NCBI GenBank assembly: GCA_029216955.1
Contig: JANAVB010029819.1
Location: forward strand, 38,234,877-38,298,876
Direction of reading: 5' to 3'
DNA from: Iris pallida
Taxonomy: Eukaryota; Streptophyta; Magnoliopsida; Asparagales; Iridaceae
Length of the DNA: 64,000 nt
Part shown: piece by piece, positions 35,700 through 47,765 of the stretch
Layout: the number at the start of each line of letters is the position of its first letter
Numbering within the stretch: position 1 is the stretch's first letter
Translations under genes and position numbers: made by a program
The notes under the pieces: generated by a model
Seen by the model: the letters and a program-made list of their open reading frames with translations, nothing else
Databases searched by the model: none
What the model was told of the DNA's origin: nothing

Positions 35700-36420
35700 G
35701 ACATTCACTACTAAACCCACTAAGTTCAATGGCTCTTACTTCAAGAGGTGGAAAAGTCAGATGAAGTTTTGGCACCATCTTAGGACTTATCTCTGCTATT
35801 GATGGTTCAACACCCATCACAAATGATTCGGATGACACTGAGTCTAACATAGGGGTATCCAAGTCCTCCTCTTCCACCAAACCCAATACCCCTAACGAAA
35901 TAGACTACCACAGTTTCCATGGAATCTTAAGCGCTTTGTCTGAGTCTCTTTATAAATCCTTTTTAATACAAAAACGTTAAAGAACTATGGAATTCATGGG
36001 AAGACGAATATGGTTGTGTGATGCTGAAATTGAAAGATTCAACCCAACATTCAACAGATATGTCATGATAGATATAAACCTATGAATGACCAAATCCATG
36101 AATTCCATGAATACCTAAGGCGTATTCAAGTGAAAGCTACATTCTTCTCTAATAAGCATAAAATAGCCTGCTTGATAGACAAACTCCCTCCTTATTGGTC
36201 TGATACTGCCAAAGAACTTACCCATTTACGAGAAGATCTTACATATTCTCAAGTCCTAAAGAGAATTAGAACAGAAGAACAAATTAGGTTAAAATTCAAG
36301 CCTAAGACCGATTCTAAACCTAAGGTAAACCTTGTAGAAGCCCATGGCAAACCAAAACCTAATCACATCTTAAACCCAAAAAAACTCCTTAAAAAAGAAG
36401 CAAAGTTTTCAGCCGCATAA
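35700..36420 (+). pseudogene. Copia Gag, element E
   Basis: Starts with TKFNGSYFKRWKSQMKFW, the Gag N-terminal motif of copia elements. The region to 36080 is split over three frames. 36082-36420 is open for 112 codons and includes IACLIDKLPPYWSD and a lysine-rich tail, typical of the Gag polyprotein domain of copia elements. A zinc knuckle follows at about 36490-36535 (CVCGKTNHIDINC-like, frame-shifted). Confidence 0.82.
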
Positions 36421-36600
36421 CCAAAACCCTCATCACAAGTAATCTCATAAACCTAGAGACTCTGGTCAGATTCATGATCAGAAGAGATTTTTTTTGTGTG
36501 TGGTTAAACAAACCATATAGATATCAACTGCTTCCATAGGAAGAAAGAAACTTTCAAGACCTCCTTCAAAGGGAAAGGCTCAAACAAGCTAGCGGCTAAC

Positions 36601-36876
36601 ATGACTCTGAATGGGTCTTCTAGCTATTTCAGGTCTATAAGCTATCAACTTGTAGTAAATAGTTCTTATTCTATTGATTGGTGGTTGGATTCTGGAGCTA
36701 ATGTTCATATTTTATTTGATCACTCATGTTTTTCAAACTATCAAAAATCAGGTGGAGGAGGTGTGACCCTAGGTGATTGCTTAACGACGCAGATTGTAGG
36801 AAGAGAAAGAATAGATCTGAAGATGACATCGAAAAAATTCTACTTCTCTATGATGTTCTTCATGTGCGACGGTTAA
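36601..36876 (+). pseudogene. Copia protease, element E
   Basis: WWLDSGANVHI carries the Asp-Ser-Gly active site of copia proteases, where the usual motif is DSGATxH. A glycine run, TLGD and a hydrophobic FYFSMMFF stretch follow, in the place of the usual LxxVLxVP. Open for 91 codons, then a stop. Confidence 0.8.
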
Positions 36877-37039
36877 GAGAATCTAGTTAGTGGGTCTCTG
36901 GTTGTAGCCTCAGGGTACAAGATTGTAATGGAGACTAATAAAGTAATATTTCCAAAATGAGTTATTATAGGAAAATGATTTGTAAATGATGGTCTTTTTA
37001 ATTTGAGTACTATGAATAAAATATCAAATCCTTCTTTCT

Positions 37040-37860
37040 TGTATCTAATATAGAATCCTCCAATGTTTGGCATGACAAACTAGGTCATATAAATTTAGGA
37101 TCACGCAAAAGGATGGTAAATTTAGATCTTATTCCTAAAACTCCAATAGATGATAAACACAAACGTGATGTTTGTGTTCAAGCCAAAATTACTAGACTAC
37201 CATTCAGATCTGTCCAAGGAGATTTCGACTTCTAGAACTTATTTATAGTGACGTATGTGATTTTAATAAGGTTTTTATCCGAGGTGGTAGAAAATACTTT
37301 ATCACTTTTATAGATGATCATTCAAAGCATTGTTATACCTATCTTTTTAAAACTAAAGATGAAGTATATACAGATTCAAGGTCTATAAATCTGAAGTTGA
37401 TAACCAGTTAGATAAAGAATTAAGATTCTTAGATCAAATCGTGGTACATATACCTCAAATGAAATGACTAACTTATGAAGAATATGGGATTATTTATGAG
37501 GTTACTGCTCATATCACCAGAGTCCAACGGAGTTGCTGAAAGAAAGAATAGACATGGTAAATGCAATGCTTTTCAGCTCATAATCTGTAGAAAGAAGCCT
37601 TATTGTCGGTCTGTATATCCTTAATATGATACCCAGTAAGTCTAAGGATAAGACCATAGAGTTATGGAAAGGCCGAACGCCTAGGATGAATTACCTTAAA
37701 GTTTGGGGATGTCTAGCTAAGGTAGAAATTTCTGAACCCCAAAAGAGAAAGATGGACCTAAGACTGTAGATGTTGTATTCGTAGGATTTGCCCTAGATAG
37801 CAATACCAATAGATTTTTTGTAACTCATTCTGAAGTAAATAAAATCTCTAATAATAACAT
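37040..37860 (+). pseudogene. Copia integrase, element E
   Basis: The pre-integrase zinc region WHDKLGHINLGS (about 37062-37100) with DVCVQAK is followed by LIYSDVCDF with the first Asp, FITFIDDHSKHCYTYLF, then RSNRGTYTSNE where the family has RSDRG, so the second catalytic Asp is Asn. SNGVAERKNR keeps the Glu. Pieces are spread over three frames. A weak C-terminal part (VFVGFALDSNTNRFFV) is at about 37770. Confidence 0.82.
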
Positions 37861-38179
37861 ATAGAAGCTAGAGATGCAGTTACTTTTATAATATATTTCT
37901 TTAACATCATCTTCCTCCAAGCCGCTTCTTACTCATCTATAGTTTATGTTCAAATATCAGTTCACACCTGAACAAGCTATAAACCTAGAAGGAGGTAAAA
38001 GAGAAGGATTGAATTTCTTAGAAAAAGATTCTTCACATTTTTAATAGAGGGCGATCCCTCTACTATGAAGAAGCAATAACTTCTCCTGATGCTCCTTTTG
38101 GAAAGAAGCCATAAAAATGAGTGCAACTCCATTATGGAAATCACTTGGTTTTTAGTAGACATACATTTAGGTAATAACC

Positions 38180-38770
38180 CATGGTTGTAAGGTGGATCTT
38201 CAAAAAGAAACTAGAGCCGATAGTACCATAGAGAAATACAAGGCTAGTTAATAGCAAAGGTTTATCCCAAAAGAAAGAAGATATTTTTGATATCTATTCT
38301 CCTATAGCTAGAATCACTTCTATAAAACCTTCTAGCTTTAGCTTCCGTTCATGACATGCTAATCCATCAAATTAAGGTAAAGATATTTCTAAATTAGATT
38401 TAGAAGAAGAAATATTATGGATCAATGAGATTTTATTGCTAAATGTCAAGAAAAAAAGGTTTGCATTAGTTAAATCACTTTTGGCCTAAAGAGAAGCTTC
38501 CAACAAATTTGACAAAGTCATTTTAGAATTTTGTGTGCAAATGAATATGGAAATGCTTGTATTCTAAAAATATAAATGGAAGTTGTGCTATCTTATGCTT
38601 GTATGTTGATGATATCCTTATTCTAGGATCTTCACTTGAATTGATAAATAACACTAATAATTATTTATCTAACTAGTTTGATATGAAAGATCTAGGCGAA
38701 GCCAACTTGATCCTAGGAATGCAAGTATCCAAATGCAAAGAGGGTTAAACCCTATCCTTAGTACACTCCA
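38180..38770 (+). pseudogene. Copia reverse transcriptase, element E
   Basis: Readable pieces are IEKYKARL.AKG, YSPIARITSIKT, LLCLYVDDILILGS-like (with a frame shift inside the catalytic motif), FDMKDLGEANLILGMQV. All are copia RT landmarks in the correct order, but each is in a short frame. Confidence 0.78.
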
Positions 38771-38859
38771 TTGAAAAAATGCTAATAAATTTGATTATTT
38801 TGACAAGAAAATGTTCTACGACAGTAGTATCATCAAGAAGAATAAAGGTTTTCCTGTAG

Positions 38860-39054
38860 AACAAATAGATATTTACAGATGATAGGTTCTCTTGTGTATA
38901 TAACAAATAGAACCAGACATGACATTGCTTTTTCTGTTGGAAGACAGAGTAGATATTCTTAGCCCAAACCTGTTAGATTGGTCAGCATTAGAAAGCGTAT
39001 TTAGATATCTTAAGGGTACTCTACATTATAAAGTGCATTATACTACACACCCAG
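38860..39054 (+). pseudogene. Copia RNase H start, element E
   Basis: Continues from RT with degenerate SLVYITNRTRHDIAF and YLKGTLHYKV-like pieces and is interrupted after ACACCCAG by element F. The other half is at 50579. Confidence 0.75.
39050..39054. other. Target-site duplication CCCAG, left copy (right copy 50579-50583)
   Basis: Identical five-base flanks of element F inside the RNase H gene of E. Confidence 0.93.
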
Positions 39055-40377
39055 TGTCACGTCCCGTTCCATATTTGAAACGGTGACGCCATAACACATC
39101 TCAGGCTACGCGCCGAACCGCGATTGTCGCCTGTCACTATCAGCAAAATGGAAAATACAAGGAGTTTACATGGCATTATATATTGTAGCTATTATACAGG
39201 GAACTTTTCCAACAATACTTTTACAGTTTATTACAAAAGTAAATTTGCAAGATAACTACGATAGTGCTGGTCATAACTGTAGGTAATCCAGACAATTTAC
39301 TCCTCGTTGTAGTGCGGCGATGCTTCAGCGGAGGCGTCTTCTTCTTCTCACCTAGTGAACAAATACTAGGTCGTTTAGAAAACGACAAGCAAGTCCTCGG
39401 CCAAGAACGATGAAAGTTAAACAAAATAAAGAAATATGTAGTTTTTCTTTTGAGAAAAGACAGGGATATACCAACTTGTACTACTATATATATATATTTT
39501 TTTTTTGCTCTAGTAAATCAAGAATGTAAACATCGCCCTACTCCATGAATAGTAAGATTATCGAGCCCTTGAGCGTTTGTAGGATTTGCTTCCCTTGAGC
39601 AAACAGGAAAGCTACCTACCTATAATAGACAGAGTTGTTTCTGGAGTAAGATTGGAATTTAATGCAATACAATTTTGAGAACAATACTCTGAATAATCCT
39701 CTAAATATTTCCCGTGAACAATCCCGTTAACCTGGGATCAGGTGTGAATTCCGAGCCTCCCTTGGGCTAAAATCATCTATTTGATGTTACTGTCAAATAG
39801 ATGCATTGATTTCCGAGATTTTCGAGCCTCCCTTGGGCTAGTACACTCTAGTTGAAAATAGATGTACTGATTTACGAGATTTCCGAAATACCGATCAGCT
39901 TTTGTTATTTATGTTACGGGATATCTAGGGATATTCAGTTGTTCTCCCCTCCCAAATGCTTCCTAGATAAAAATTTCTAAAAATTTCCGAAAGTCAAAAT
40001 TTGTTATCTTCTAAATTTTCCAAAAATTTTGGCAGAGTCTCCTTTGTATTTAGGAGCCCCGAAAATTTACAAGAAAATATATATGAAAAAAGTAAATTCT
40101 GGGTTCGCCGACCCCTTCGGTGGAGCAACTCTCAACACCGGAACCACGCAAGTAAATAAATGGGCTCGCCGACCCCTTCGGTGGAGCAAACCTCAACACC
40201 GGACCACGCAGTTATAAAAAGAACAAAAAGAACTTGAGACTCTTACCTGAGCAAGCAATGTATACCTTTCCTTTAGCAATTGATCGGGTTGCGGCTTGCG
40301 AATTGTTTTGCAGTTTATCAGAATAGAGCAATACTTTAATGTTTACCCAAATTATACTAGTTAATATGCGAAGGCTT

Positions 40378-40419
<42 letters not shown>

Positions 40420-41588
40420 TGTAGATAGTATGAAAAAATCAAATCAAAACAAAACTCTTCCATATCAATATTTTAATCGTGCATGAAGCAGGAAAATGTA
40501 GAAATGATACTTATTTCTAATATGAACACACAAAATTGAGTACTTATTAGTAAGTAAAAAAATAAAATACAGGGTCCTTGTACTTTTTACCTTTCCGGCG
40601 TGCGGTCCAGTTGTTCAGTTCTTATGTGTATGTCAGACTTACCATTGGAGAGTCCCATATGTCCATATGTGTTCATTTGTTCATGGAAATTTCAAGTCCA
40701 GATAGTTCATATCCACAATCGGTTCCTTTATTTGTGTCCAATGAATATAAACTTATCCGTGTTACGTCACTATAATAATTCCAGTGTCTAAGTATAACAA
40801 ATTTTAATTCCTTTATCTATGTTTATCACAATTGAAATTTTATTAGAAATCAGAAATTTCAAAAAAAATTTGAGATCTTAAATTGGTCAAATAACACCAA
40901 AATTTCAGAATTGAAGCTAAACAACAATTAGAGGAAATTATCTTAACTTATAATCCATGTTATGTTCTTAAAAAAAAATTGGCATCTAATATGAAAACTT
41001 CAGATTTATAATTAATCCTATACATGTCCAATTTAATCTAAAGAATCGAAATTGGAGTATTCCTAAAAAAAGGAAGAGGGAAAGAGGATTTGCTTCCTAG
41101 TATTACCAAAATCTTCTCAAAAATTTTGTATGATCTAACTTATAATTTCAGAATTTAATATGAATTCATAATTATTCAAAAATTAACATAGATGAAAATT
41201 AAGAGAAGAAGGAGGAATAAGAGGACTTGCCTTGGGTTTGAGATGACCTAGCTCTCTCCACAATTCCTAATTTAAACCCAATAACAATAACAACCCTTGT
41301 TAGCAACTCTAACCCTAGGTTTGAATTGGAGGATAAAGATTGGGGAAGAAGATAAAAATTTACCTAGGGTTCTTTCTTGAAATTGGAAGTGGAAGAGGAA
41401 GAGGATGAAGAGGATGGAGTGGAGGTGGCCGGGGAGGGGGGCGGCGGCTCCTGGTGGCAGGCGGGCGGCAGGCGGGCGGCGGCGGCAGCAAGCGGGCGGC
41501 GGTCGGCAGCAGGCGGTTGGGGGGGTCGGGTGTGTGTGTTTGTGTTGTTGTTTTTTTTTTTTGTGTAAAGTGTGTTGTTGTGTGGTGT

Positions 41589-41598
41589 ATTTATATAG
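41589..41598 (-). promoter_or_regulatory. TATA box of element F (3' LTR copy)
   Basis: TATATAAATA on the minus strand, about 205 bp from the LTR start, directly upstream of the C-rich leader. The 5' LTR has the matching TATATAAA at 50352-50359, which would drive the element. Confidence 0.6.
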
Positions 41599-41735
41599 GG
41601 AGAAAAGAGGGTGAGGTGTCCCCCTTCCACATAAATTCATGGGACACATGGGGGACACTTGGCCCTTTAGGATTATGTTGTAGGGACACTTGGCCATAGC
41701 TAGGGCATGGGTTTTAGTCATACCATGGAAATAAT

Positions 41736-41756
41736 TAATAATAATAATAAATAAAT

Positions 41757-41786
<30 letters not shown>
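41736..41786. repeat. TAA/ATA trinucleotide microsatellite in 3' LTR of F
   Basis: Runs of AATAAT close to the LTR end; the 5' LTR carries a longer version at 50497-50560. Confidence 0.9.
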
Positions 41787-41788
<2 letters not shown>

Positions 41789-41803
41789 GCTAAGAGTATG
41801 ACA

Positions 41804-41817
41804 AGTCTATTCCCCTT
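41804..41817 (-). other. Polypurine tract of element F
   Basis: AAGGGGAATAGACT on the minus strand, directly before the 3' LTR. Confidence 0.8.
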
Positions 41818-41863
41818 AGAAAAATTGTCCTCGGAATTTGAAATAACTAGAGTAGCGGTATGA

Positions 41864-42030
41864 TTACTGACCTGACTTAGGGAATAGATACGGATATTGT
41901 TTTCGCATATCTTCTTCCTTCTCCCAAGTTGAATCTCCAGGCGAATCCTTGCTCCATGCGACTCGTACTAATGGAATGATCCGATTGCGGAGTACCTTCT
42001 CTCTTCGATCCAAGATCCCAACGGGTTTCT
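41864..42030 (-). pseudogene. Chromodomain, element F
   Basis: The minus strand gives ILDRREKVLRNRIIPLVRV, then AWSKDSPGDSTWEKEEDMRK and QYPYLF, then TAA at 41864. This is the complete C-terminal chromodomain of Tekay-type chromoviruses, readable in one frame with both conserved Trp positions. It is joined to the integrase by a frame break near 42128. Confidence 0.85.
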
Positions 42031-42127
42031 GCTCTATCCGTAGTGTAGGCCCAACGGTGATTTCTGAATGGTCGAGTATATGGCTCGGATCGACACATAT
42101 CTTCGTAACTGGGAAACATGGAATACA

Positions 42128-43050
42128 TTATGAACTCCCTCTAGTTTGGTGGTAAAGCAAGCCGATATGATACATCCTTCCTTTCTCCAATATGTCGAAG
42201 GGTCCAATGTATCTCGGACTCAGTTTTCCTCTGGTCCCGAATCTGATGGTTCCTTTAGTTGGTGAAATCTTCAGAAACACATGCTCTCCAGGTTGAAACT
42301 CCAGTATTCTTCGATGCTTATCAGCCCACATCTTCTGTCTATCCTGGGCTGCTTGCAGGTGACTTCTTATTGTCTTGACTATGTCCACAGTTTGTGTTAC
42401 TAGTTCTGGCCCTAACAATTGTCTTTCTCCTACGTCGGTCCAACATACCGGCGATCTGCACTTTCTACCATATAGTGCTTCAAAAGGAGCCATTTTGATA
42501 CTATCGTGATAACTGTTGTTATATGAAAATTCACCAGATGTAGATGATCATCCCATGCTCCCCAAAATCTAAAGTACAAGCTCTCACATGTCTTCTAGTG
42601 TCTGAATGGTTCTTTCAACTGGCCGTTGTTTGGGGTGGTAGGCGGAGCTAAATTTTAATTGAGTGCCAAGATTTTCTTGCAAGCTTTTCAGAAGTGTGAA
42701 GTGAATCGGGTATCTCTATGATACTATACTCACTGGTACTCCATGCTGACTGACAATCTGTTTCATGTACATTTCTGCCAGTACCTCTGTTGACTGTCCA
42801 ACTCGAAAGGGAAAAAACGAGCGGACTTCGTAAGTCTATCTACAATGACCCAAATAGCATTATTACCCTTTGGGTCCTAGGCAGTCCTGTCACAAAATCC
42901 ATTGTGAGATGCTCCCACTTCCATTCGGGTATGGGCAACGGCTGAAGAAGTCTGCTGCCTTTGATGCTCTGCTTTCACTTGTTGACAGACGAGACATCTG
43001 GATACGAATCTGGCGACTTCTTTTCATCCGTGCCACCAAAACGTTTGTTT
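42128..43050 (-). pseudogene. Integrase, element F
   Basis: 42128-42493 is open for 121 codons: [15 protein letters not shown], the end of the core, then ADKHRRILEFQPGEHVFL and LSPRYIGPFDIL of the C-terminal domain. The core at 42500-42900 is broken; VERTIQT with the catalytic Glu is at about 42605. The zinc region (about 42950-43110) shows CQQ-like and HPG-like pieces in separate frames. Confidence 0.85.
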
Positions 43051-43439
43051 CAAATCTTTATACATTTTAGTGCTGCCCGGATGAATAGAATATTGTGACT
43101 TGGGCTTCTGTCATGACCTCGTTCTTAAATCTCCACTGGGCACACATAATCGATTTCGAATCTTAACGATCCGTCCGGATGCTTCCTTATCCCGGTCTGG
43201 AGCCCTGCTTCTGTTTGTTTCCAAATTTTTGAAGTTTTGAATCACTTTGTTGGGCTTCCTTAATTCTATCTATTAAGGAGGATTGCACTTGTAAGTTTTG
43301 CCATATCCCTTCGGTTATCGGGCATATTACTTCAATTCCATTTTCTCAAATCTCAAGGATTTCCTTGGGTGTATTCAAAAGAAAGCTTCGGGCTTCTACT
43401 TAACGCAGCCACCTTATTAGCCTTGCCTGGGTGATATGT

Positions 43440-43760
43440 TACTCCATATCAAAGTCTTTCAGTAACTCCAACCATCTTCTTTGTCTCATATTGATCTCTT
43501 TTGCGTGAAGACATACTTTAAGCTCTTGTGGTCTGTGTATATTTTGATTCTTTCTCCGTATAAATAGTGTCTCCATAACTTGAGCGCGAATACTACCGCT
43601 GCAAGTTCGAGATCATGAGTTGGATAATTCCTTTCATGTGTCTTTAATTGTCGGGACGCATATGCTATGACTCTTCCGTGCTGCATCAGTACACATCCTA
43701 GACCCTTTCCTGATGCATCATATATCTCATATCCACCCGAACCAGATGGTAATGCCAGTA
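43440..43760 (-). pseudogene. RNase H domain, element F
   Basis: 43486-43686 reads [38 protein letters not shown] and [14 protein letters not shown], including the catalytic Glu and second Asp. The first Asp segment (about 43710-43740) is in another frame. Confidence 0.86.
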
Positions 43761-43989
43761 TTGGGGCTGAAATTAATCTTTCTTTAATTCGTCAAATGCT
43801 GCTTGACATTTCTGTCCAGTTAAACTTTTCTTCCTTTCGGGTAAGACGGGTTAAAGGTTCTGCAATTCTTGAAAATTCTCTACGAATCTTCGGTAATAAC
43901 CAGCCAGTCCTAAGAAACTTCTATTTCTGCTACGGACTTAGGTGTCGGCCAAGACTTAACTGCTTCCACTTTCTTTGGATCTACCGATA

Positions 43990-44580
43990 CCTTCTCCGCT
44001 GACAATATGCCCTAGAAATGGTATTTGGTCCAACCAAAATTACATTTACTAAGCTTGGCATATAATTGTTCCTCCCGCAGAGTTTGCAGCACTATCCTCA
44101 AGTGTTTTTCATGCTCCTCTTCACTTTTGGAGTATATAAGAATGTCATCAATGAATACAATCAAAATTTATCCAGATATTGATAAAATACTCGGTTCATC
44201 AGGTCCATAAATATAGCTGGTGCATTTGTCAACCCGAATGGCATAACTAAGAATTCGTAATGCCCATACCGAGTTCTAAATGCAGTCTTTGGAATATCTT
44301 CCTTCTTTACCTTCACTTGATGATATCCGGACCTCAAATCAATTTTTGAAAATACCCTTGCCTCTCCTAACTGATCAAACAGTTGATCGATTCTAGGTAA
44401 GGGATATTTATTCTTGATGGTAACCTCATTTAAGGCCCTATAATCGATCACTAGGCGTAGGGTACCATCCTTTTTTTCACAAATAACACTGGTGCACCCC
44501 ATGGCGAAGCGCTAGGTTGAATAAATCCCTTGGATAATTCCTTTATCTGTTTATTTAACTCAGCTAGCTCCTCCTTGTTC
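43990..44580 (-). pseudogene. Reverse transcriptase, element F
   Basis: 44161-44502 is open: [66 protein letters not shown], ending YLDKF. The catalytic [10 protein letters not shown] follows at 44115-44150 in a shifted frame. Motif A is intact here, unlike B. Confidence 0.9.
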
Positions 44581-44699
44581 ATTGGGTATATCTTTTTGGC
44601 TATGGGTAGCTCCAGGTATTAAATCTATAGAGAATTCTACAGCTCTATCTGGGGGTAGCCCTGGCAATTCTTCTGGGAATACGTCCTTAAATTCTTCTA

Positions 44700-45180
44700 C
44701 TACCCTGGAAATGATTGCTCTGCCACTCCTTGCAGCAGTACTGGTAACTCAAATTTCTCTAGTTCTTCTGCATTGAATTCATTCTGGTCTCTTACAAATT
44801 CATAAAATTCTCCGTCAGGAAGTTGAAAGGAAACTTTCCCCTGACCGCAATCTATATTGGCTAATGTTGCAGTTAGCCAATCCATACCCAATATTATATC
44901 ATAGTTGCTTGTTGGAAAAACGAGCAACCGGGTACGAAAAGCTCCTCCACCCAATTTTATGGGACATCTACTACATACCCGACTGACTTCTACTACTCCA
45001 TTACCGGTGAGGACTTTCAGTGATTTAGGCAGAGGTTGTGACTCTATTCACGTTGTGATATAAAAGAAGATGCTATAAATGAATGGGTAGCCCCGAAATC
45101 AAATAATACTGATGCTGGATACAAAAATTAAAATAGTACCTGAAATTACTTCTCCAGGGATATTTGCATCTTCAGCTCCC
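44700..45180 (-). pseudogene. Protease, element F
   Basis: EVISGTILIFVSSIS (about 45120-45165) leads into LFDFGATHSFI, where the Ser of the DSG active site is Phe. The distal part at 44700-44954 contains NYDIILGMDWL. The two parts are in different frames. Confidence 0.82.
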
Positions 45181-45199
45181 ATTATAAATGCTTGTCCTT

Positions 45200-46328
45200 G
45201 CCTATTTCTCTTCTTGTTATTATTTTGGCTGAGCCGCCCGTTGTGCTTGTTGAAACTGATATGCCTGAGGTGCATAGGGCGGCCTGTGCTGATTTCCATA
45301 AGCCATACCTGCTTGTGGTATTGGTGCCTGCATCATAGGTCGAGGTTGGTTTCCTTGAACTGGAGGTCGTATCCTTGATTGAAGCTTTGTGTGGTTGCTC
45401 CAGTTACGGGCAACTGAGGGCATTGATTGGTTGGATGATTTCCTGCTCCACATTTCAACAAACCCCAATTTTTCTATATACATTTATTTTGTGTCCTGGT
45501 TTGTGGCAATAATTGCAAATAATGGACCTATCCGAGTTACCATTTTGAGGACGCTTAGGCGGTCCTTGCCAATGATTCTTGTGGGACGGTGCTCCTTCCT
45601 CAAAAGTTCTCTTAGGTTGTGAAGACCGAAAGGTTGCTCCTCCTTTAGTATTCTCTCCTGGTCTCGAGCAGCTTCTGTTGCTTAGAAAAGGTTTGGCACC
45701 GATAAGATGCGACCCTACTTTTCAGTTGGGTCCCAAGTCCTTCTACGAACCTGGATATTTTCGTTTCTTCATCCGCTATCATGTTAGGGGCAAATCGACT
45801 AAGCCTGGAAAATTCCGCAGCGTACTCATCGACTGTGCGTCTCCCTTGTTTCAGATAGTTAAATTGTCGTTCTAATTCTATCCGTGCTGACTTAGGATAG
45901 AATCTTTCTTCAAATTTCTTTTTAAATTCAGCCCATGACATATCCTTGTCAGAATCTTCTGGATACTGGAGCTCCACCAGTATCCAGCAATGTCCTCCAG
46001 CTGGATGGATTGCTGGTACCATATCCTCGGGTTTAACTTTTGCAGCCTTCATCAAACCTTCAATGGTTCTCAGCCATTGACCTGCTTCCATCATTTTCAG
46101 TTCCTTTAAACTTGGGCGGCCTAAGATCCCTGAACTCTTTTAGGGTTTTATCCTTGGTGTTGTTAGAATTCTGTATTTGTTCCAATATTGTGGTACTTGT
46201 TGCATGGGCAGCATTGGCCTTCTGACTATTAGATTCCAATAGTTGCTGGAACAAACGGAACATGTCAGCACGGTTGGCTCAGTTGATGCTTGAGGTGGTA
46301 GATTGTTTGGTTGATCATGGTTGTCCAT
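45200..46328 (-). pseudogene. Gag, element F
   Basis: ATG at 46326-46328 opens MDNHDQPNNLPPQAS. Shifted frames give RDLRPPKFKGTEN. Then 45645-46094 is open with WLRTIEGLMKAAKVKPED, FKKKFEERFYPKSARIE, TVDEYAAEFSRLSRFAPNM, the standard capsid motifs. Two knuckles at about 45400-45510 are damaged: CNYCHKPGHKINVY lacks its last Cys and the second is split by a shift and a stop. Confidence 0.87.
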
Positions 46329-46642
46329 ATCCTGAAATTAAAAGACACAATCCTTAGGGAATATTGACTCACAATGTTCATTCATAACAAGGTGTACAGC
46401 AAAACCATATATTTCACTATAATGAGAGTAATACAAAATGTTGTTTCTACTCCCAATTTTATATTTGTTTACATTCTTCTAACCTGTTCATGTCACTCAA
46501 CTTCCCCAAAATGTGACATAGTAATCTATTCTATCCTTACCTATCCCTACTCATATACATATCTGCTGATTCCCAAAATACCATACAGCAGACAAAAAGA
46601 GAAGAACTCCTTCTTCACTATATATACAGGGTTAGGTTTGTC

Positions 46643-47079
46643 TTATGCTATAGCTTCGATGAGGATCCTTTCCTCAGTGAGGATGTCGACCTCTGGATGG
46701 AGTCTTTCAAAGTCGTCTAGTGTACCCTCATAGCCATGTAGTCCAATGTAAATGCGGTTTGGATCTCGGACATGCAGGCAGTAGGTTGTATTTTCATAAT
46801 ATACTTCAGCTCCGTTTGATGTCCCTGATAATGGGACGCATGATTACATAAAACACTTGGTAGACATGAACGTCGTACTAATCGGGTGCGTTCCACATTA
46901 TTCTTGCATAGCGTTGGTATAAGTAGAGTGTAATCACTTCCATCCCATTCCAAACTCGGCATAAACAGGTCCATACCTACATTCATAATGTCCTTAAGTA
47001 AAAAGTACTTGCAAGGAATATAAGAATATAGGAAAAGCATATATTTATCGGCAGTACTATATGCCCCTACTACATACAT
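46643..47079 (-). pseudogene. Leader ORF copy 1 of element F, unknown protein
   Basis: In the 1.4 kb leader between the primer site and gag, on the sense strand. 46717-47079 is open (includes MPSLEWDGSDYTLLIP and VERTRLVRRS). Near 46805 the better frame changes and gives EVYYENTTYCLHVRDP, then GYEGTLDDFERLHPEVDIL, ending at a stop 46643. The end resembles copy 2 (47245-47557): both have VYY, then a Gly-Thr-Leu-acidic-acidic stretch, then hPE-hIL. Standard chromovirus leaders carry no ORF. I do not recognise the protein. It could be captured sequence or an accessory gene. Confidence 0.45.
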
Positions 47080-47244
47080 TATACATTACATTCTTACTAC
47101 ATACGTTCATACTTTACCTATATATTGGGGATCTAATGCTTATGTTACATCCTTACTACATACATTACACAACCTTTTCATAACTAGGGATCTAATACTT
47201 ATTTACACATCTATTTACACATCATCTACATTCTGGGGTCTAAA

Positions 47245-47557
47245 TCACATTCGCCTTATGTTAAGGATTTTTGCCTCTGGGTACGTCTGCTTCCATTCTT
47301 CCAAAGTACCGTTGTGTTCGTTTTCTGGACCTTCAGAGGTTCTGCCTTGATCAGGAAATAGTAATGCACCGTATTATAATATACTTTTCTTTCATCCACT
47401 ATATCTGTCACCACGGATATTTCAGCTCGTAGTGTATCCCATAGGCCTCTATCATCCCTTTTGGTGCTACTCGCCACATCTTTTTCACAAATGCATAATA
47501 TTCGTCCATGCTGTGGCTGTCATTACTTAGTCTTGCAAAAGGTGCGAATCGGGGCAT
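47245..47557 (-). pseudogene. Leader ORF copy 2 of element F, unknown protein
   Basis: ATG at 47555-47557 opens MPRFAPFARLSND, then YYAFVKKMWRVAPKGMIE, stopping after about 57 codons. Adjacent frames continue with VVTDIVDERKVYYNTVHYY and NGTLEEWKQTYPEAKIL, ending 47245. Two frame changes would be needed to join these, so it is written as broken. It is related to copy 1 by the shared VYY and GTLxx(W/F)xxxxPExxIL pattern. No known domain recognised. Confidence 0.45.
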
Positions 47558-47749
47558 GATCTACACCAAGAATTTCTTGAGTCATTATCCCTTTACTAAT
47601 AATTGGTTAGAAAGGTAATCATCTACTAACTATTGATACTTCCTTCTCAGGGATTCCTAAGGTGTAATTGGACTTGAGGTGCTCCTTATAATTCTAAAAT
47701 CTACGTCTTAACCGATCCTATTTTATCCTAGATTTTCCATTCTTGCTGA

Positions 47750-47765
47750 CCTGCATGGGACACCA
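47750..47765 (-). other. Candidate primer-binding site of element F
   Basis: TGGTGTCCCATGCAGG on the minus strand, eleven bases from the 5' LTR. Differs at one base from the candidate site of A although the LTRs are unrelated. Confidence 0.5.

Larger units (their letters stand above)
39055..41803 (-). repeat. 3' LTR of element F
   Basis: 2749 bp, plus-strand TGTCACGTCCC to GTATGACA. It contains a two-unit repeat of GCCGACCCCTTCGGTGGAGC (40105-40200), a two-unit CGAGCCTCCCTTGGGCTA repeat (39755-39840), a TA run (40381-40418), a GC-rich block (41420-41560) and a TAA/ATA microsatellite (41736-41786). Confidence 0.94.

Noticed and set aside
41272..41721. GC-rich frames with Pro/Ala/Gly runs in the LTR of F (also 50028-50590)
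   Set aside because: Several overlapping frames on both strands in a low-complexity GC block; composition artefact within an LTR.
46643..47557. Tat/Ogre-type ORF1 for the leader frames of F
   Set aside because: F has a chromodomain and Tekay-like RT, and the frames are much shorter than Ogre ORF1; no evident similarity.
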